From Archilochus colubris (Eukaryota; Chordata; Aves; Apodiformes; Trochilidae), in NCBI GenBank assembly GCA_023079485.1, contig CM041083.1, positions 168,475,400 to 168,539,399 on the forward strand: a stretch of DNA of 64,000 bases, given 5' to 3'. Position numbers and translations under genes: made by a program. The notes under the pieces were generated by a model. The model did not search any database. It had not been told where the DNA came from and saw only the letters and a program-made list of their open reading frames with translations. This document shows, piece by piece, positions 38,223 through 50,517 of the stretch (position 1 is the first letter of the stretch; every line of letters begins with the position of its first letter).

Positions 38223-38298
38223 CTCTTGCATCTATCACAGAGATAATCAGATCATAATAGATGTCAAAAATCTTCAAATTGTTCCTGCAAACAAATTC
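38223..38298 (-). CDS. Candidate internal coding exon, unrecognised protein
   Basis: On the minus strand, a pyrimidine tract of T broken by two G (38301-38320 region) ends in TTTCAG. The exon is 76 bases and finishes AAGAG before the donor GTATGC. One frame is open for 25 codons plus one base and the other two contain stops. The peptide starts EFVCRNNLKIF and ends DLIISVIDAR plus the first base of the next codon. Its alternating hydrophobic pattern (LIISVI) suits a beta strand. Entry is phase 0 and exit phase 1, so it cannot be spliced directly to the candidate at 21935-22046, which enters in phase 0. I do not recognise the family. It is shorter and weaker than the other candidate and could be chance. 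Confidence 0.3.
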
Positions 38299-41200
38299 CT
38301 GAAAGAAAAAACAAAAAAAATGCTTGGCAATTTGATGAGTTCCACCCAACCCAGAATACCAACATCAGAATATGCCTGTAGTCCTCTCATGTAATGAAAA
38401 TGCTGATAACGTGAAGTTACCCTGATATTAAAATCACAGGATTCCTTCAGAGCCTTAGGCTGCATTTCAGTTCCAGAGAAACTCAAATTCCAGGTTTTCT
38501 ATGTAGAGGCAACACAGTTCTGGAGTTTCAAAATATTTTCCTTCCTTTCACTGACGAGTAAGAGGCGGAAGATGTATATGGAAATCTGCCACATTCTCTG
38601 GGCCTCCTACAACCCAAGGCAACCAGAGGCTTTAAATAAGCACACATGTGCTGCCACATAGGCAGAGGCATAGAAGACATAGCAAGCAAGGAGTAGATTT
38701 TAAGAAACACTGAACCCAGACAAAGTGGTTGGTTTGACATTTTGTGATGCAAGTGAGGCTCTGAGGGCTGGATTCCATTTATCATTTTGGCCTTTCAAGA
38801 ACTGATAGGGAAGGAGAGAATTTCAGCTACAGCTCAGCATTTCCACTTAGCCAGCTAATCAAGGGATAAGTGGAAATGAAGGAAGAAAAGGTACAGCAGA
38901 TGTGTCACACTCAGCCTGGAAGAGTCATATTTGACTTAAATACCTTCAGTGCCCTGATGTGAAAAGGGACAGTTAGCAAAAGATTTCATTTACCTCACTG
39001 GAGACTTTCTGTTTAACAATCTGCAGGCTAACTGAATGAGACAGGGTGTAATAAAAGATGTGGTCTTTTAGAAAACTGGATTCTCTTCTCTGCTGTCAGA
39101 GAAACCAGCATAAGCATAAACACTTCTCAGAAAAGGTGGGGATGTGGCAAACGGTTCTGCAAACATGTTGCATATTGCATTTTTTGGCATTTAGCCTACC
39201 CAGACATACATGAGCACAAAGCAGTGCAGAATTAGGCCTAGAACTTCCAGTAAGAAGAGTACACTTTGCATTCAGGAAAGCTTTTAAATGCATGTTTAAG
39301 GTTAAGTGTACGATTTATCACCCTTCCTCTGCCTGGAAGTCATTCCTAGCAACATTTGGGTGCAACTCTGCCAATACAATCGACTGGATCTGGGCACATT
39401 TTTTCTTCAGTGAATGAACTATTCATATCTTCAAAAAGCAATCTCATCCATTCCAAAACAATCTAGGTTTAGGAATTCAACATTAATTTGACAAATAGTT
39501 TCAGCTAGAAAGGCTTTCTCAAACTTAGACTGTCATATAAAATACCTGAAAGAGCCACTTATTTACTCCCACTGACTCCAACTTCATTACAGAAAATGTG
39601 GAGTTCTTGAGGTTGGCCCCCAGCTATGACCTCTAAAGAAAGATTCCTAAACTGCACAGGGTAAATTATCTACAATTATATCTCTTCTTGAGACTGTTCA
39701 GCTTTGCACATGAAATTCCCTGGAACAGGGGCTAGAAGCCAGGTGCAGGATTTTTTGCTGGCTCAAAGATGCTGTCAAGTGGTGTGCTGCAAATCAACAT
39801 CCAGAGAAAGAAACTAAAAAAGAAGAATGAAGGCTTCAGTGTACCACTGCCCTTCCTTCTGAAATTGGCCTACCTAAATATGTAGATGCCTTCTGTCAGG
39901 ATCACCTCCAAACAGTGTAATTGAATTCTGTTATATCCTTTGTTTCCCACATCTGCCTTCTTCTTTATTTATATATTTATTTATATTCTCTTTTTTTCCA
40001 GGCTGGCAAGTTTGGATCCTGAAGCAAACTCTGCTGGCACTGACCCTTGAAAGGGTGGTACATTTAATTAAACAGAACTAAAAAAAAATTATAAATCTGG
40101 AGTAAGATGAGTAGTTTGCCAAGGTAGAAATGGAACCATAGGTAATTGCTTGACATGTTATTAGCCATGAAATGGCTGCTCACTTCACTCCTGAGGTTCC
40201 TGCCTTAATGATCACTAATTGATTTACATACCTAAGGTCATTCCAGAGGGATCATCTGGATTTACTGTCCTCAGTCATTAAATACTGATACAGAGCGATT
40301 GCATTAGGAAAGCAACAAAATATTTTGAGTGTAGAGCTGGAATGAAATACATAATAATTACAAGTCACAGGGGAGAAAATTTGTATTTAACATGTCTACC
40401 AAAGCAGCAGATATTAATGTACTTGAGCAACTATTTAAAAATTAAGCTTTTCTAGTAGATTGTTTTGCTGGTTGGTTTGTGGGTTGTTTTCACAATTTTA
40501 ACTTAACATGATAGAACTGAGGCTCCCAGAGAAAATGAATTGAAGGCATAAAAACATTTCTCTGACAAGTAGTAGAGAGGGAAATATTTCCTCTGAGCTA
40601 TTTCAGGGTCATATTATGCCAAGAACCTACAGCAGCTGCAGTGGAGGAGGTGCCATGTCCAGAGAAGAACCTTTTCTAATCACCACTTAGTGTTGCCCCC
40701 AGATCTTTTGCAGTGGCCACATCTCATCTCAGGCTTAAAGTCATAGTGCACAAGATGATTCATTTGCTGAAATTCTGTTAAAAAGAAAGAGTGGAATTAT
40801 AAATATGACAATCCACTGCCTTTTGTCTCTCCCTCTTTAAATCAAGGATCTTTTTCTATGTAAATTTGGAGTCCAAGGCAAGATGCATTTCAGGTGTAAT
40901 AAAACAAGCAGGCTCAGACTCAAGAAGTTTCTCAGGTGGAGAAACTGAATCTCCCTACACAAGGAAAAAAGTGTCATACTGCCATGTCAGAGTAATATGT
41001 TCTTCAAGACCTGACCGTTATGCATTCCATTTATACCACTTCTTTAATCAAAGCTGAACCTGGTGAATTGCAAATAAGAACAAAAATATTAAATGTGAAA
41101 AGCCAACTCGCTCATCTATATTTTTTGTCAAAATGACAGTTTTAAAATTACATAGGTAAAATACTTCACTAAATAGGGTTATAAATGTGTAATTCATCAT

Positions 41201-43036
41201 GGCAGAACATTTTTATGTGTTTTAAAACTACTCTTTTATTTTAAGAGGTGAGGACGCAAAATAGTAGGCTCATTCTTCATCTTTTCATTTTGCAGTTTAT
41301 TTTTGACATAGCAAAGATGCAGTAGAGTTGAAAAAGCTCTTGGAATGGTATTTTTACCCTTCTTTTTCTAAGCTGTTGCTTGCTGGAGAGCATATTTCAA
41401 AGGTGAAGCTAAGTTCTCACCCTGGCTGTTGTATGTACATACACACCACAAGCCCTTTACTAGATAAAACCCTCATTGCTTTTCAAATCAATATATTGTT
41501 ACATCGTTAAACTATGTGTTAAAATGTATGTTAAAATAGGGACAGTCTCTTCATGCCTGCCCCCTCACACCCTTGCCAATCCTCCCATAAAGAACTATGT
41601 AGCTGAAGCAGGAGAATCAGATTTCTTATCCCACTATTTATGGGAATTCCTGAGTAATCGGTTTGCAGCATATGTCAGGTGTATGGTTCCCCAGTGGCCA
41701 TGGATTTGTTGCTCTGTTAAACACGAATCACTGGGACAACTTAGAGGAAAAGGTAAGCATTAAAGCAAAAGAAATAAGGCAAATGTTTTACTAGAAACAC
41801 CCATCGCTTCACTTTAATTTGCCTGAAATCCTTGTTCTTCACTGCAAGTGTGAATTCATATACTGAGATTGCAACAAAGGATTAAGATAAAACTCGTGGC
41901 ACAGAGTTGAGGAGAATAATATCGTTGCAAGGTCATATAGAGAAGAAGATCACTGCATCCAGGTACTCTGCTGCATATGATGTCTTTGAGAGGCAGGCAA
42001 GAACAGAGCTTGAGGCAGGATGAGGAACGGTCACAGAGAGAAAGAAAGAAGAAAGGAAAATGTGATCTGACTCCTTTTACATCCTGGAGAGTTTGTCTCC
42101 AAATTCCAAACTGGGACTGGGTCAGCCACAAAGACACTGACCCAGAATACTCTACCTCAGATCCAACATTAACCCCTGAGCCTCGTGGGTCACAGTTCAG
42201 AGCATTTCACCCGTGTGATTGTGAGCATCTGTCAAGGAAGCAATTTCTCCCTCCCATTAAGTTCCCTGGGTGTGAGATTGAGGCCACTGTGGAGACTTGA
42301 GCAATAAAGTTAACCAGCTGCTGCACTGAGATTTCAAGAGTTTTCAGTTGCATATTCAGTCCCCAAATGGCCCCACTCCCACAGAGCATTCACCCAAAAA
42401 AACACAACTAACAAAAGATTGTGAATCTTCACGCCCCTGGCCACACAGTTAGAGGAAGATGATCTCAGTGCTGCTTCTCTGAGCCTTCTGGGGGAAGTCA
42501 TGATGACCAGGCCTTTAAAAAAATCTACTACCATTCCAGAATCACACAGTAGTTTGCTGGTGACAGTACTCCTTGCCTCAGTTTCCCCTCAGTCAGGATC
42601 TAATCACAGAAGGGGTTTCCATTTCCCTATGGAAACAACCCTAGACTGGACAGGAAATCTCAGGTGGACAGTATTTTCACAGCAGGCAGCAGGAGTTTTC
42701 AAAGTAAATGGGTTGATATCACATGTTTTATTATGAAAGGAAAATAAAAATATTTTTTGTGTGTTTTCTGATGCTTTTTTACTCACCTCTGGTAAAAAAA
42801 GGCAAAACAAGCTACGATGAGGGAGTTGCATAAACTCATAATTTGGCAGCCAATTAGTCTTTGATTTAGGCAGTTGCTTCTTGAATTTTATTTTTTTTAA
42901 TGTGATTCCTTGCAGCTGAGAAATTTGCATTTTAAAAAGTGCTTAATGCCAAGGCAGTAGTGGAATCCCTCATTTTTCAGAGGTAAACTGAAATGAAATG
43001 ATGAAATCCAGTCCTTGTTAACATCCTAGGCTGGGA
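38299..43036. other. Unique sequence, no gene seen
   Basis: A forward stretch ending in AAAAG|GTAAGC at about 41754 is open but has only a weak acceptor. No recognisable repeat. Confidence 0.4.
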
Positions 43037-43462
43037 CTAATTTAACAGTAAACGAAGGAGAGGAGAAGAATTTTTCCTCTGCCAATAAGAGGCTTGTGAA
43101 GACAAGCAGGGGAACTGGATTTCTTTTTGCCTCTTTGCCCTGGCTATGGTGCAACACACACAGAAGAGCAAAGCAGACAAAAATATCCCCCATATAGCAT
43201 AGAGAAATTGTTCAAATTTATTAGCAAAGGTGGAGATAAGACAGACCAGAGCAAAACAGATGGGAGAGCAGTGTGACTGTGACCTTCTAGTGATTCTGTC
43301 CAAAGAGGCTGCAAATGCAGGTGTGACACGTGAGCTTCCCTTAGCACCCCTGGAAAAATCAAGGTATTCTCTAAATTGAAACAATACCAGTTCAGACATC
43401 TCGTTTGCAGTCTGGCTACAGTCAGTTCTTTGGGCTGTGCGTAGATCTAGTGGCAAGAACAA
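43037..43462 (-). other. Open frame of 141 codons, doubtful
   Basis: Uninterrupted minus-strand frame of 141 codons from an ATG. It includes a hydrophobic stretch of about 20 residues around residues 85-107 (FLYAIWGIFLSALLF) followed by basic residues, which superficially resembles a membrane anchor. No family is recognised, and no promoter, splice site or polyadenylation context is evident. Most likely chance. Confidence 0.1.
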
Positions 43463-44059
43463 ACTGCAGCTTCTTTCAGAAATGCAGATGCTGGAGCTTG
43501 CTTCATTTTAAACACAGTCATGTCAGAACCACACTGCTTTGTACTGAATACAAAAGGGGAGAAAAAACATTCCCGATGACTGTAATGAGACCAGCTGCTG
43601 GAAGAAACAGCAGCTTTGCTGAAACACAGGAGGAACACTGTACATGTTGAACCTTTCTAGAAATAGCAGTTTCTGAGCACTCGAGGCTACCAAGAGTCAG
43701 GAGCTTGTTTGTATATGGGTGTAAAGTTTGGTGAAGATGGAGTTAGGAGTTAGCTGAGTTGTAGTGGACATATAAGAGGCATTGATATAGCTTTAAAACC
43801 TCACAAGGTACAATGCTACCTTCTCTACCTTCTGTTTTTGTTTCTTAAATGTTTTAAATGGCTGACACTAGAATACACCCAAAGCTTGGTGTTGCTCAAA
43901 GCCAACTGGAGCACATGGAACAGGGAGACAAGATGGCCTTGTTTTCCATGTCTGAAAATTTTGGAGAGGAAAATCAGAAATGTTACAGACATGCAGATAC
44001 TTGAGAGTTCACCTGCTGAATACTGTTCTTGCACAGCTCCTGTGTGAGACCAAGGAGGA
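43463..44059. other. Unique sequence, no gene seen
   Basis: No exon or repeat recognised. The old CR1 tail begins just to the right. Confidence 0.45.
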
Positions 44060-44405
44060 GATCTGTGGTGCTTCCAGCAAGCAAGGACTGCTCAGGCTGG
44101 AGAAGAGAGAGCATCAGAGGAACCATACAACAGACCCCAGCACCTCTGAGGAGGTCACTGAGAAGATGGAGACAGGCTGTTCACAACAGTGCATGGCATG
44201 AAAGTAAGAGTTTCTGAGTGGATATGAGAGAAGCATTTTTCACTCTAAAGCAAATTAAGTAGTGGGAAAAGGTTACACACTGCAGGTTTTCAAGATCCAG
44301 ATGGATAAAGCCCTGTGCAACCTTGTCTGACCCCACTGCTGGCCTTGCTTTGAGCAGTAACTTGGACTAGAGGACTTCTAATGTCCATCCAAATCTGAAT
44401 GATTT
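44060..44405 (+). mobile_element. CR1: CR1 LINE 3' fragment, old
   Basis: Sense-strand CR1 tail. In order it shows 'ggactgctcaggctggagaag' spanning about 44085-44105, 'gagacaggctgttcacaacagtgcatgg' around 44170-44198, 'gttttcaagatccagatggataaagccctg' around 44287-44315, and the ending 'gaccccactgctggccttgctttgagcag..ttggactagaggacttc' to about 44380. It is 5'-truncated and carries a deletion after about 44120. The terminal octamer tail has decayed. Not coding. Confidence 0.8.
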
Positions 44406-45446
44406 TACAAGCTACCCATGAAATTCTAGAAGGATTTGCTCTTCTGGTGTTTAGGAAGCAGAGAGCAGCACCACAGCAGTGTTAATAGCCCTGGAGTAAA
44501 GCTATCATCTCAGGAATTATTTTTCAGATTCTTTCAGAGTCAGCATGAGATTCACCTCAGCCACCAGCAAGACCCTCAAAGTTAGACTTCCAGTCTCAGC
44601 CAGCTCTGTGATCCCCCTGCATAGTCAAGGGGAAGAATGGGAAATTCCTCTTCTCATACGACAGGGTCTGAAATGGGAAAATGTACAGGCACCTTCATGG
44701 AGGACCTGATTATATCTCTTGCTTAGAGGGAGGATTCTCAGATTAACAGTTTGAGAATATACATATTGCACAACAAAAGCTGAAAGAAACAAGCCCTATT
44801 CTAAATATGGAGGAAATGTTGGCTAATCTCATACTTGCGTTTAATCTGGGTACAGAACTGACTTTGACAGGAACTGCAGAAGGTCAGAGCCACTCTGTGG
44901 CAGGGGCAGTATTTCCGAGGAGTTTAAAAAGCACTCATGAAGGTATGGCTCCTGCTATGAAACCCTCCAGCAACCTTGTGCAGAGCAATGCCTCGATTAA
45001 GCTCCCAGAATTAGGCACAGAAACATCTACGCAAGTGAAGGGAGAGCTGGAGAATGCAATTTCAGTGAATTGGCTGGGATGGGATTTGCTGGATTAGCAC
45101 AGCAGGTATAACTAATTGTGTTTATCCTGCCCAAGCAGCAGGCATCAGTGTACCGTGCCTGGAGTTGCTGTGCACTGTCTGTTTCTCATCCAGGTTTCCC
45201 AAATCCATCCTGCACACACATCCCTTAGGGAATCTGACTGCCCTAGGTATAATACACTGGTCTAATCTCTGCTACCCTTCTGCCAGACCATGCCACTCAG
45301 GCCCCGCTGGAGTCTCCTGTAGCTTCATGAGCTTCCAGAGGTATAGGAGGGAAAGAAGTATGTCTGCTGAGTTCTGTTTAAGCATATAAATCAGTTGCTT
45401 ATGAGCTCTTAGGCTGATCATTTAGGACCTATCCAAAAGAGAGCTC
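44406..45446. other. Unique sequence, no gene seen
   Basis: A 96-codon forward frame at 44807-45097 and a 74-codon one at 45165-45389 have no recognised product or splice context. Confidence 0.4.
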
Positions 45447-46136
45447 TTGGGTGTCTGCAGGGAGCAGAACATGATCTGTAGGGTGCAAAGACAAAACCTT
45501 TGTTCAGATTCTCCTGGACCCAAAAGTATCCACATACTTTTTTTGCATCAAATTCTCCCCCCACTGCCTAAAGATCTGACCGCATACAGAGAAGCCCTCA
45601 GTTTTGACAGCACCAATGATCTCAATTTCATGCCCAAGCCCATTCAGCATTCAGGAACCTACTCTAACTCCCCTTCACTTTCATGTTTTTTTTGCCTAAC
45701 ACACCTACACAATCAGGGTCTTTGTCAAACACCATGGCTTTCACAGCTTGCTTTGAAAAGTCAGCTAGAAAAGGAGGTTTCTGTCTCTGCCTTTGCACTG
45801 TATGTACAGCAGGCCTGGATCACAGAGGGGACCTGCATTTCGTTCCCACCATTGCCTGAGGGGATTCGAAACTACAACAGCTTCCCAAAGGAGGCTCTGA
45901 AAAAACAGGCTTTTATACTCAGATGGCTGGCTGCTTATAGTCCTCAGCCTGTAACTGCAGGTGTTTCACTGCATAGGAAACATTTAACTTCACGGGTGCT
46001 GGTAGCAGAGAGAAAGGAAGAGCCTGGTACGAACCCACTTAGAAGAGCACCCACCCCTCAGGGGATGCACTCATATTTCTGTTCTGACCTCAGTGATGTC
46101 TTTTCTGTGTACCATCCATGGAACAAGCCCAACTAG
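45447..46136 (+). other. Longest non-repeat open frame (229 codons), doubtful
   Basis: An uninterrupted forward frame of 229 codons. The first codon used is TTG, so the true ATG-initiated part is shorter: the first ATG-type residue is near codon 9. The translation is rich in L, S, P and Q, with no signal peptide, membrane span or domain I recognise. There is no obvious acceptor or donor that would make it a large exon. In 64 kb such a length is somewhat unusual but not impossible by chance. It could be part of a long non-coding transcript. Confidence 0.12.
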
Positions 46137-46322
46137 AGCTCCTACACCCAAGCACCCTGCAGTCAGGTATTTACAGCACGTCCCAGGAGCACTGAGAGGT
46201 GGATTGCTGTCTCCCCAGGGAAAGCTGGGAGCTGAGTGTGGGCTGTTTCTTCCATACTGCACTGGGCTTTTACAAGGAAGGGTGACATAGTTTCAACGAT
46301 ATATGTGGATTTTAAAATATAT

Positions 46323-46385
46323 AGGGGGAGAAAAAAAAAAGAAAGAAGAAAAAAAAAAGAAAAAGAAAAAGAAAAAAAAAAGTGA
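46323..46385 (+). repeat. Purine-rich (GAAAA)n tract
   Basis: Sixty or so bases of A and G only, with A runs separated by single G. Confidence 0.9.
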
Positions 46386-48361
46386 GACCTGTATTTCTCT
46401 GGGGGAGAAATATAAAAACACTTGGAGAGCACAATATCAAGTTCAGGGTTCCAAGTGGGTGGAGACACCTGATGCCCCAGTAGTGTATTAGAGGGGAGAA
46501 GATTGATTCATGTCCTCAGTTTGTCTCTGCAGGCTGGTTCACAGTGCACTGCTTGCAGAGATAATAGCTCAGGTCCTGGGAGCAACATCACCACCCAACC
46601 TTTCAAAAGCTAATTTACCCAGACAAAGCAGCACATGAACTGTGGCCACCGTGCTGCTGCTTTGGAGCCAGCCCAGACCTCTCTAGCTGGAACTATACCT
46701 GTACCATGTAGACATACTTCTTCCTGGCAAGCATTTTGGGTGTGATTGCTTGGATCTTCAAGATAAGGGAGGCTGAAAACTGTTACTCCATGAAAAACAC
46801 TTTTCATTGATTGCAGGAGAGCCAAGCCAACTTACCTGTTTTCTTGCACTAGAGAGCAAGCACAAGCATTCAAAAATGAAATCCATGTTATGAGATAATA
46901 ATTTTCTTTGCACCCCTTCTTATTCACCTTTGTAAATGCACTTTAAAGGGCTCACGGAGACCAAAATATTGATGGTTTTGCAATCCTAGACTGAAAACGT
47001 CACAGAGTTAAAAAATATCCCTGTTTCATAGTTTTAAATCAACAGACATTTGTCTTTTTTTGACTTTTAAGCATTCCTTTATGTTAGGATTTTTTTTTTC
47101 ATAACCATTGAAACTCTGACCAGAAACCGATCTTAGAACTGTGCTCTTGTTCATTTATGTTTTGATTCCCTTTTTACTAATGTCTTTAATAAGGTCTTCC
47201 ATTTTAGTATATTTCTGCTTGTAATTTGAAAAGATGAAAAAAAGATTTTAAATGAAAGTCCTTTTTACTCAGCTAATAATTTTTTTTGTATATTTTACAT
47301 ATAGAAGGCTTAAGAAAAAAAATAGATGGGAATAGTTTTGCAAGTATCAAACATGAAAGTTTTTTTTTTCCATAAATAGCCCAAATCTGCCACCTACTGA
47401 TACAAAGTAGAATTTAATGGCATCAGAGATTTTGATTTTCCTCTAGAAAAAATCTTTCTTATTTTCCAGCTATGCAAAACCAGTGCCATCTAGTGTCTAT
47501 TTCCAAAACTACATAGCAAAAAAAAAAAAAATCACATATTTATCAAAATATCTATTGCTGCTGGCTGCACAACAAGCTACTTAGACATTTTGGAATGGAT
47601 TCAATAGGCTTAGTGTCCTACGACTCCATAAAAATCTTTGCAGGTATCCTCTGAGGTGATATATAAACCTGTACATTCTTTTGTAGTGTATTTTAGCAGC
47701 AATAATAAACAACATACTGTGCAAATTGCTTTTCAGGTTACTGCAGTCTTTGCTCTCATTTAATTTATACTTCTGGTTTGTTTATACTTTTATCTAACCC
47801 TGACTGGATCACCTAAACTTTCAAGATTTTGAAAGGTTAAAAAAAATACTGATTGTTTTAAACTTGTTCTAAAAAAAAGGGAGACCTAGCCTTTTTTTAA
47901 AAAAAGTTAAATATGATTTGTGAAGGCAAATGATCTGTGCTTTGTAGTATGCTGAAGCAGCAAACAAGAGATATTTAAAAGCGGCCACAGTTTTGCTTAA
48001 TTTCATATTTCTCCCACCTTTTGATCAGCTTCCAAATTTGAAATTCGTCCTGTTGAGCTCAGTAAACATAAAGAGTAATTTTTCCTTAGACAGAAGTCCC
48101 ATGCTTTCAGATGCAATGTTAAGAACAGGGAAAAGAGGCATCGCTGTAGACAGGGATTCCCCTTGGGACTCAGTGTCTAAGTATCTGAAGAACCAGCCAG
48201 TCAATCACTGGGGTTGTCAGACACTCACCTTCAAAATTGCTTTTAACATTTAGGCCATCTTGCTTAGGGGCAAACAAATTCAGACTCAGGTCTGATGATA
48301 CAAGTCTTTTAAATGTACTTTGGTAATGCTTCCTCGTTGAACCAAATTTGAAGGCAGCCTT
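46386..48361. other. Unique AT-rich sequence left of the CR1
   Basis: Several A/T runs (47090-47100, 47361-47370, 47518-47532). No exon or repeat recognised. It directly abuts the 5'-truncated end of the CR1. Confidence 0.45.
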
Positions 48362-49904
48362 CTATTGGGACTGGATGGGATCCACCCAAGGGTGATGAGA
48401 GAGCTGGCAGAAGAGCTCGCCAAGCCTCTCTCTATCATCTACCAACAGTCCTGGCTCACTGGGGACATCCCAGATGATTGGAAGTTGGCGAATGTCACGC
48501 CAATCCACAAAAAGGGCCGGAAAGAGGACCCAGGAAACTACAGGCCCATCAGCCTGACCTCAGTGCCTGGCAGGGTCATGGAACAGATCATCCTCAGTGC
48601 AATCACACAGCACCTGCAGGATGGGCAAGGGATCAGACCCAGCCAGCACGGGTTTAGGAAGGGCAGGTCCTGTCTGACCAACCTGATCTCCTTTTATGAT
48701 CAGGTGACCCGACTGGTGGATGAGGGGAAGGCTGTGGATGTGGTCTACCTGGACTTCAGCAAAGTGTTTGACACCATCTCCCACAGCATCCTCCTGAAAA
48801 AGCTGTCAGCCCTCAGCTTGGACAGGAGCACCCTGTGCTGGGTTAGGAACTGGCTGGAGAGCTGGGCCCAGAGAGTGGTGCTGAACGGGGCTGCATCCAG
48901 TTGGTAGCCGGTCACTAGTGGTGTCCCCCAGGGATCAGTGTTGGGCCCAGTTCTGTTCAATATCTTCATTGATGATTTAGATGAGGGGATTGAGTCCATC
49001 ATCAGCAAGTTGGCAGATGACACTAAGCTGGGGGGAAGTGTCGATCAGCTGGAAGGCAGGAGGGCTCTGCAGAGGGACCTGGACAGACTGAAGAGTTGGA
49101 CTGATTCCAACGGGATGAGGTTCAACACAGCCAAGTGCCGGGTCCTGCACTTTGGCCACAACAACCCCATGCAGCGCTACAGGCTGGGGACAGAGTGGCT
49201 GGAGAGCAGCCAGGCAGAAAGGGACCTGGGAGTCTGGATCGACAGGAAGCTGAACATGAGCCAGCAGTGTGCCCAGGTGGCCAAGAAGGCCAAATGCATC
49301 CTGGTCTGTATCCGGAACAGCGTGGCCAGCAGGTCCAAGGAAGTGATTCTGCCCCTGTACTCAGCACTGGTGAAGCCACACCTCGAGTACTGTGTCCAGT
49401 TCTGGGCGCCCCAGTTCAGGAAGGATATCGAGGTCCTAGAGCAGGTCCAAAGGAGGGCAACCAGGCCGCTGAAGGGACTCGAGCATAGACCCTATGAGGA
49501 GAGGCTGAGGGAGCTGGGGCTGTTCAGCCTGGAGAAGAGGCAGCTGAGGGGAGACCTCATCACTCTCTACAACTACCTGAAAGGAGGTTGTAACCAGGTG
49601 GACGTTGGTCTCTTTTCCCAGACAACTTTCAACAAGACAAGAGGGCACAGTCTTAAGTTGTGCCAGGGGAAATTTAGGTTAGATATTAGAAAGAATTTAT
49701 TTACAGAGAGAGTGATCAGTCATTGGAATGGGCTGCCCAGGGAAGTAGTGGATTCTCCATCCCTGGAGATAAAACCTTTAAAAAGAGACTGGATGTGGCA
49801 CTTAGTGCCATAGTCTAGCAACCACAACAGTAGTTCAAGGGTTGGACTCGATGATCTCTGAGGTCCCTTCCAACCCAGCCAATTCTATGATTCTATGATT
49901 CTAT
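48362..49904 (+). mobile_element. CR1: CR1 LINE, 5'-truncated, largely intact RT region
   Basis: Non-LTR retrotransposon in sense orientation, the best preserved element in the window. The element starts abruptly inside the reverse transcriptase domain, runs through the remainder of ORF2 and a 3' UTR, and ends in the CR1-type tail of ATTCTATG units (about 49882-49904). The body is GC-richer than its surroundings, as CR1s usually are. Truncation at the 5' end is the normal outcome of CR1 insertion. It cannot mobilise itself because the endonuclease and the first part of ORF2 are absent. No clear target duplication is visible. Low decay compared with the other CR1 pieces here suggests it is the most recent CR1 insertion in the window. 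Confidence 0.97.
48365..49813 (+). pseudogene. CR1 ORF2 remnant: reverse transcriptase, one stop
   Basis: A single reading frame encodes the 3' part of CR1 ORF2, interrupted once by TAG at 48905-48907. The first segment (180 codons) has NVTPIHKKG, then NYRPISLTSVPG, then QHGFRKGRSCLTNL, and RT motif A in VVYLDFSKVFD. The stop falls between motifs A and B. After it the same frame continues with motif B ([10 protein letters not shown]), FIDDL, motif C with the catalytic aspartates in LADDTKL (about 49008-49030), and the C-terminal region down to a natural-looking stop at 49811-49813. No frameshift separates the two parts. In a full element the product copies CR1 RNA at the nicked target; here no active enzyme is possible because the N-terminal endonuclease is missing. 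Confidence 0.95.
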
Positions 49905-50517
49905 TTATGTGTTGATTTAGAGGCATCTGAGAAATTCACATTGCTCCATGATCTGCGTCTGATCAGAGGGTCTCACTGCCCACAAGAGGATGGTGTGAAC
50001 TGCTTTCTACACTCAAAAAAAAAGAGAGGATGCTTCTTCACTGGGTTCATCTTCCTTAGCTTTAGGCTTGCAAAGAGCCAAATGCTCCCATTTGTTCAGG
50101 CCAATGGAGGGTTCTTATAATAGTTATGAGAATAAGCAGGTAGTTTTGAGATATTTTCTTTTAGAATTTAGATATCTTCTCCTCCAAGGTGAAGTGAATT
50201 GAGCTACAAAGGTATTTACTATCTCCTACCAGGTACAAGAGAGTGTACAGGCAGTAACTCAGAGACATCTCTAGACAGTCACAACCAATTAGGTGAAACT
50301 CTGTTTCTGGACAGAGTTGGACATAGACCTAACTGTTATCAGGAAATAGTTCTATTAATTTGGCTCTTAACACATTCCCATCATTAGTCTGGGCTACTCC
50401 TGCTGCTATACAGAACTGAGGTCCCTGGGGATGATTCCTTTGAGAAAAACATCAAGTTAGATGCTAGTCAGAAAATCTGGAGTCTCTTTTTTGGGGATCA
50501 ATTTAACTGGATACAGT
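49905..50517. other. Unique sequence between two CR1 pieces
   Basis: No exon or repeat recognised. Confidence 0.45.

Noticed and set aside
49122..49648. Additional frames of 70-117 codons inside the CR1
   Set aside because: Off-frame or antisense shadows of the CR1 reverse transcriptase.
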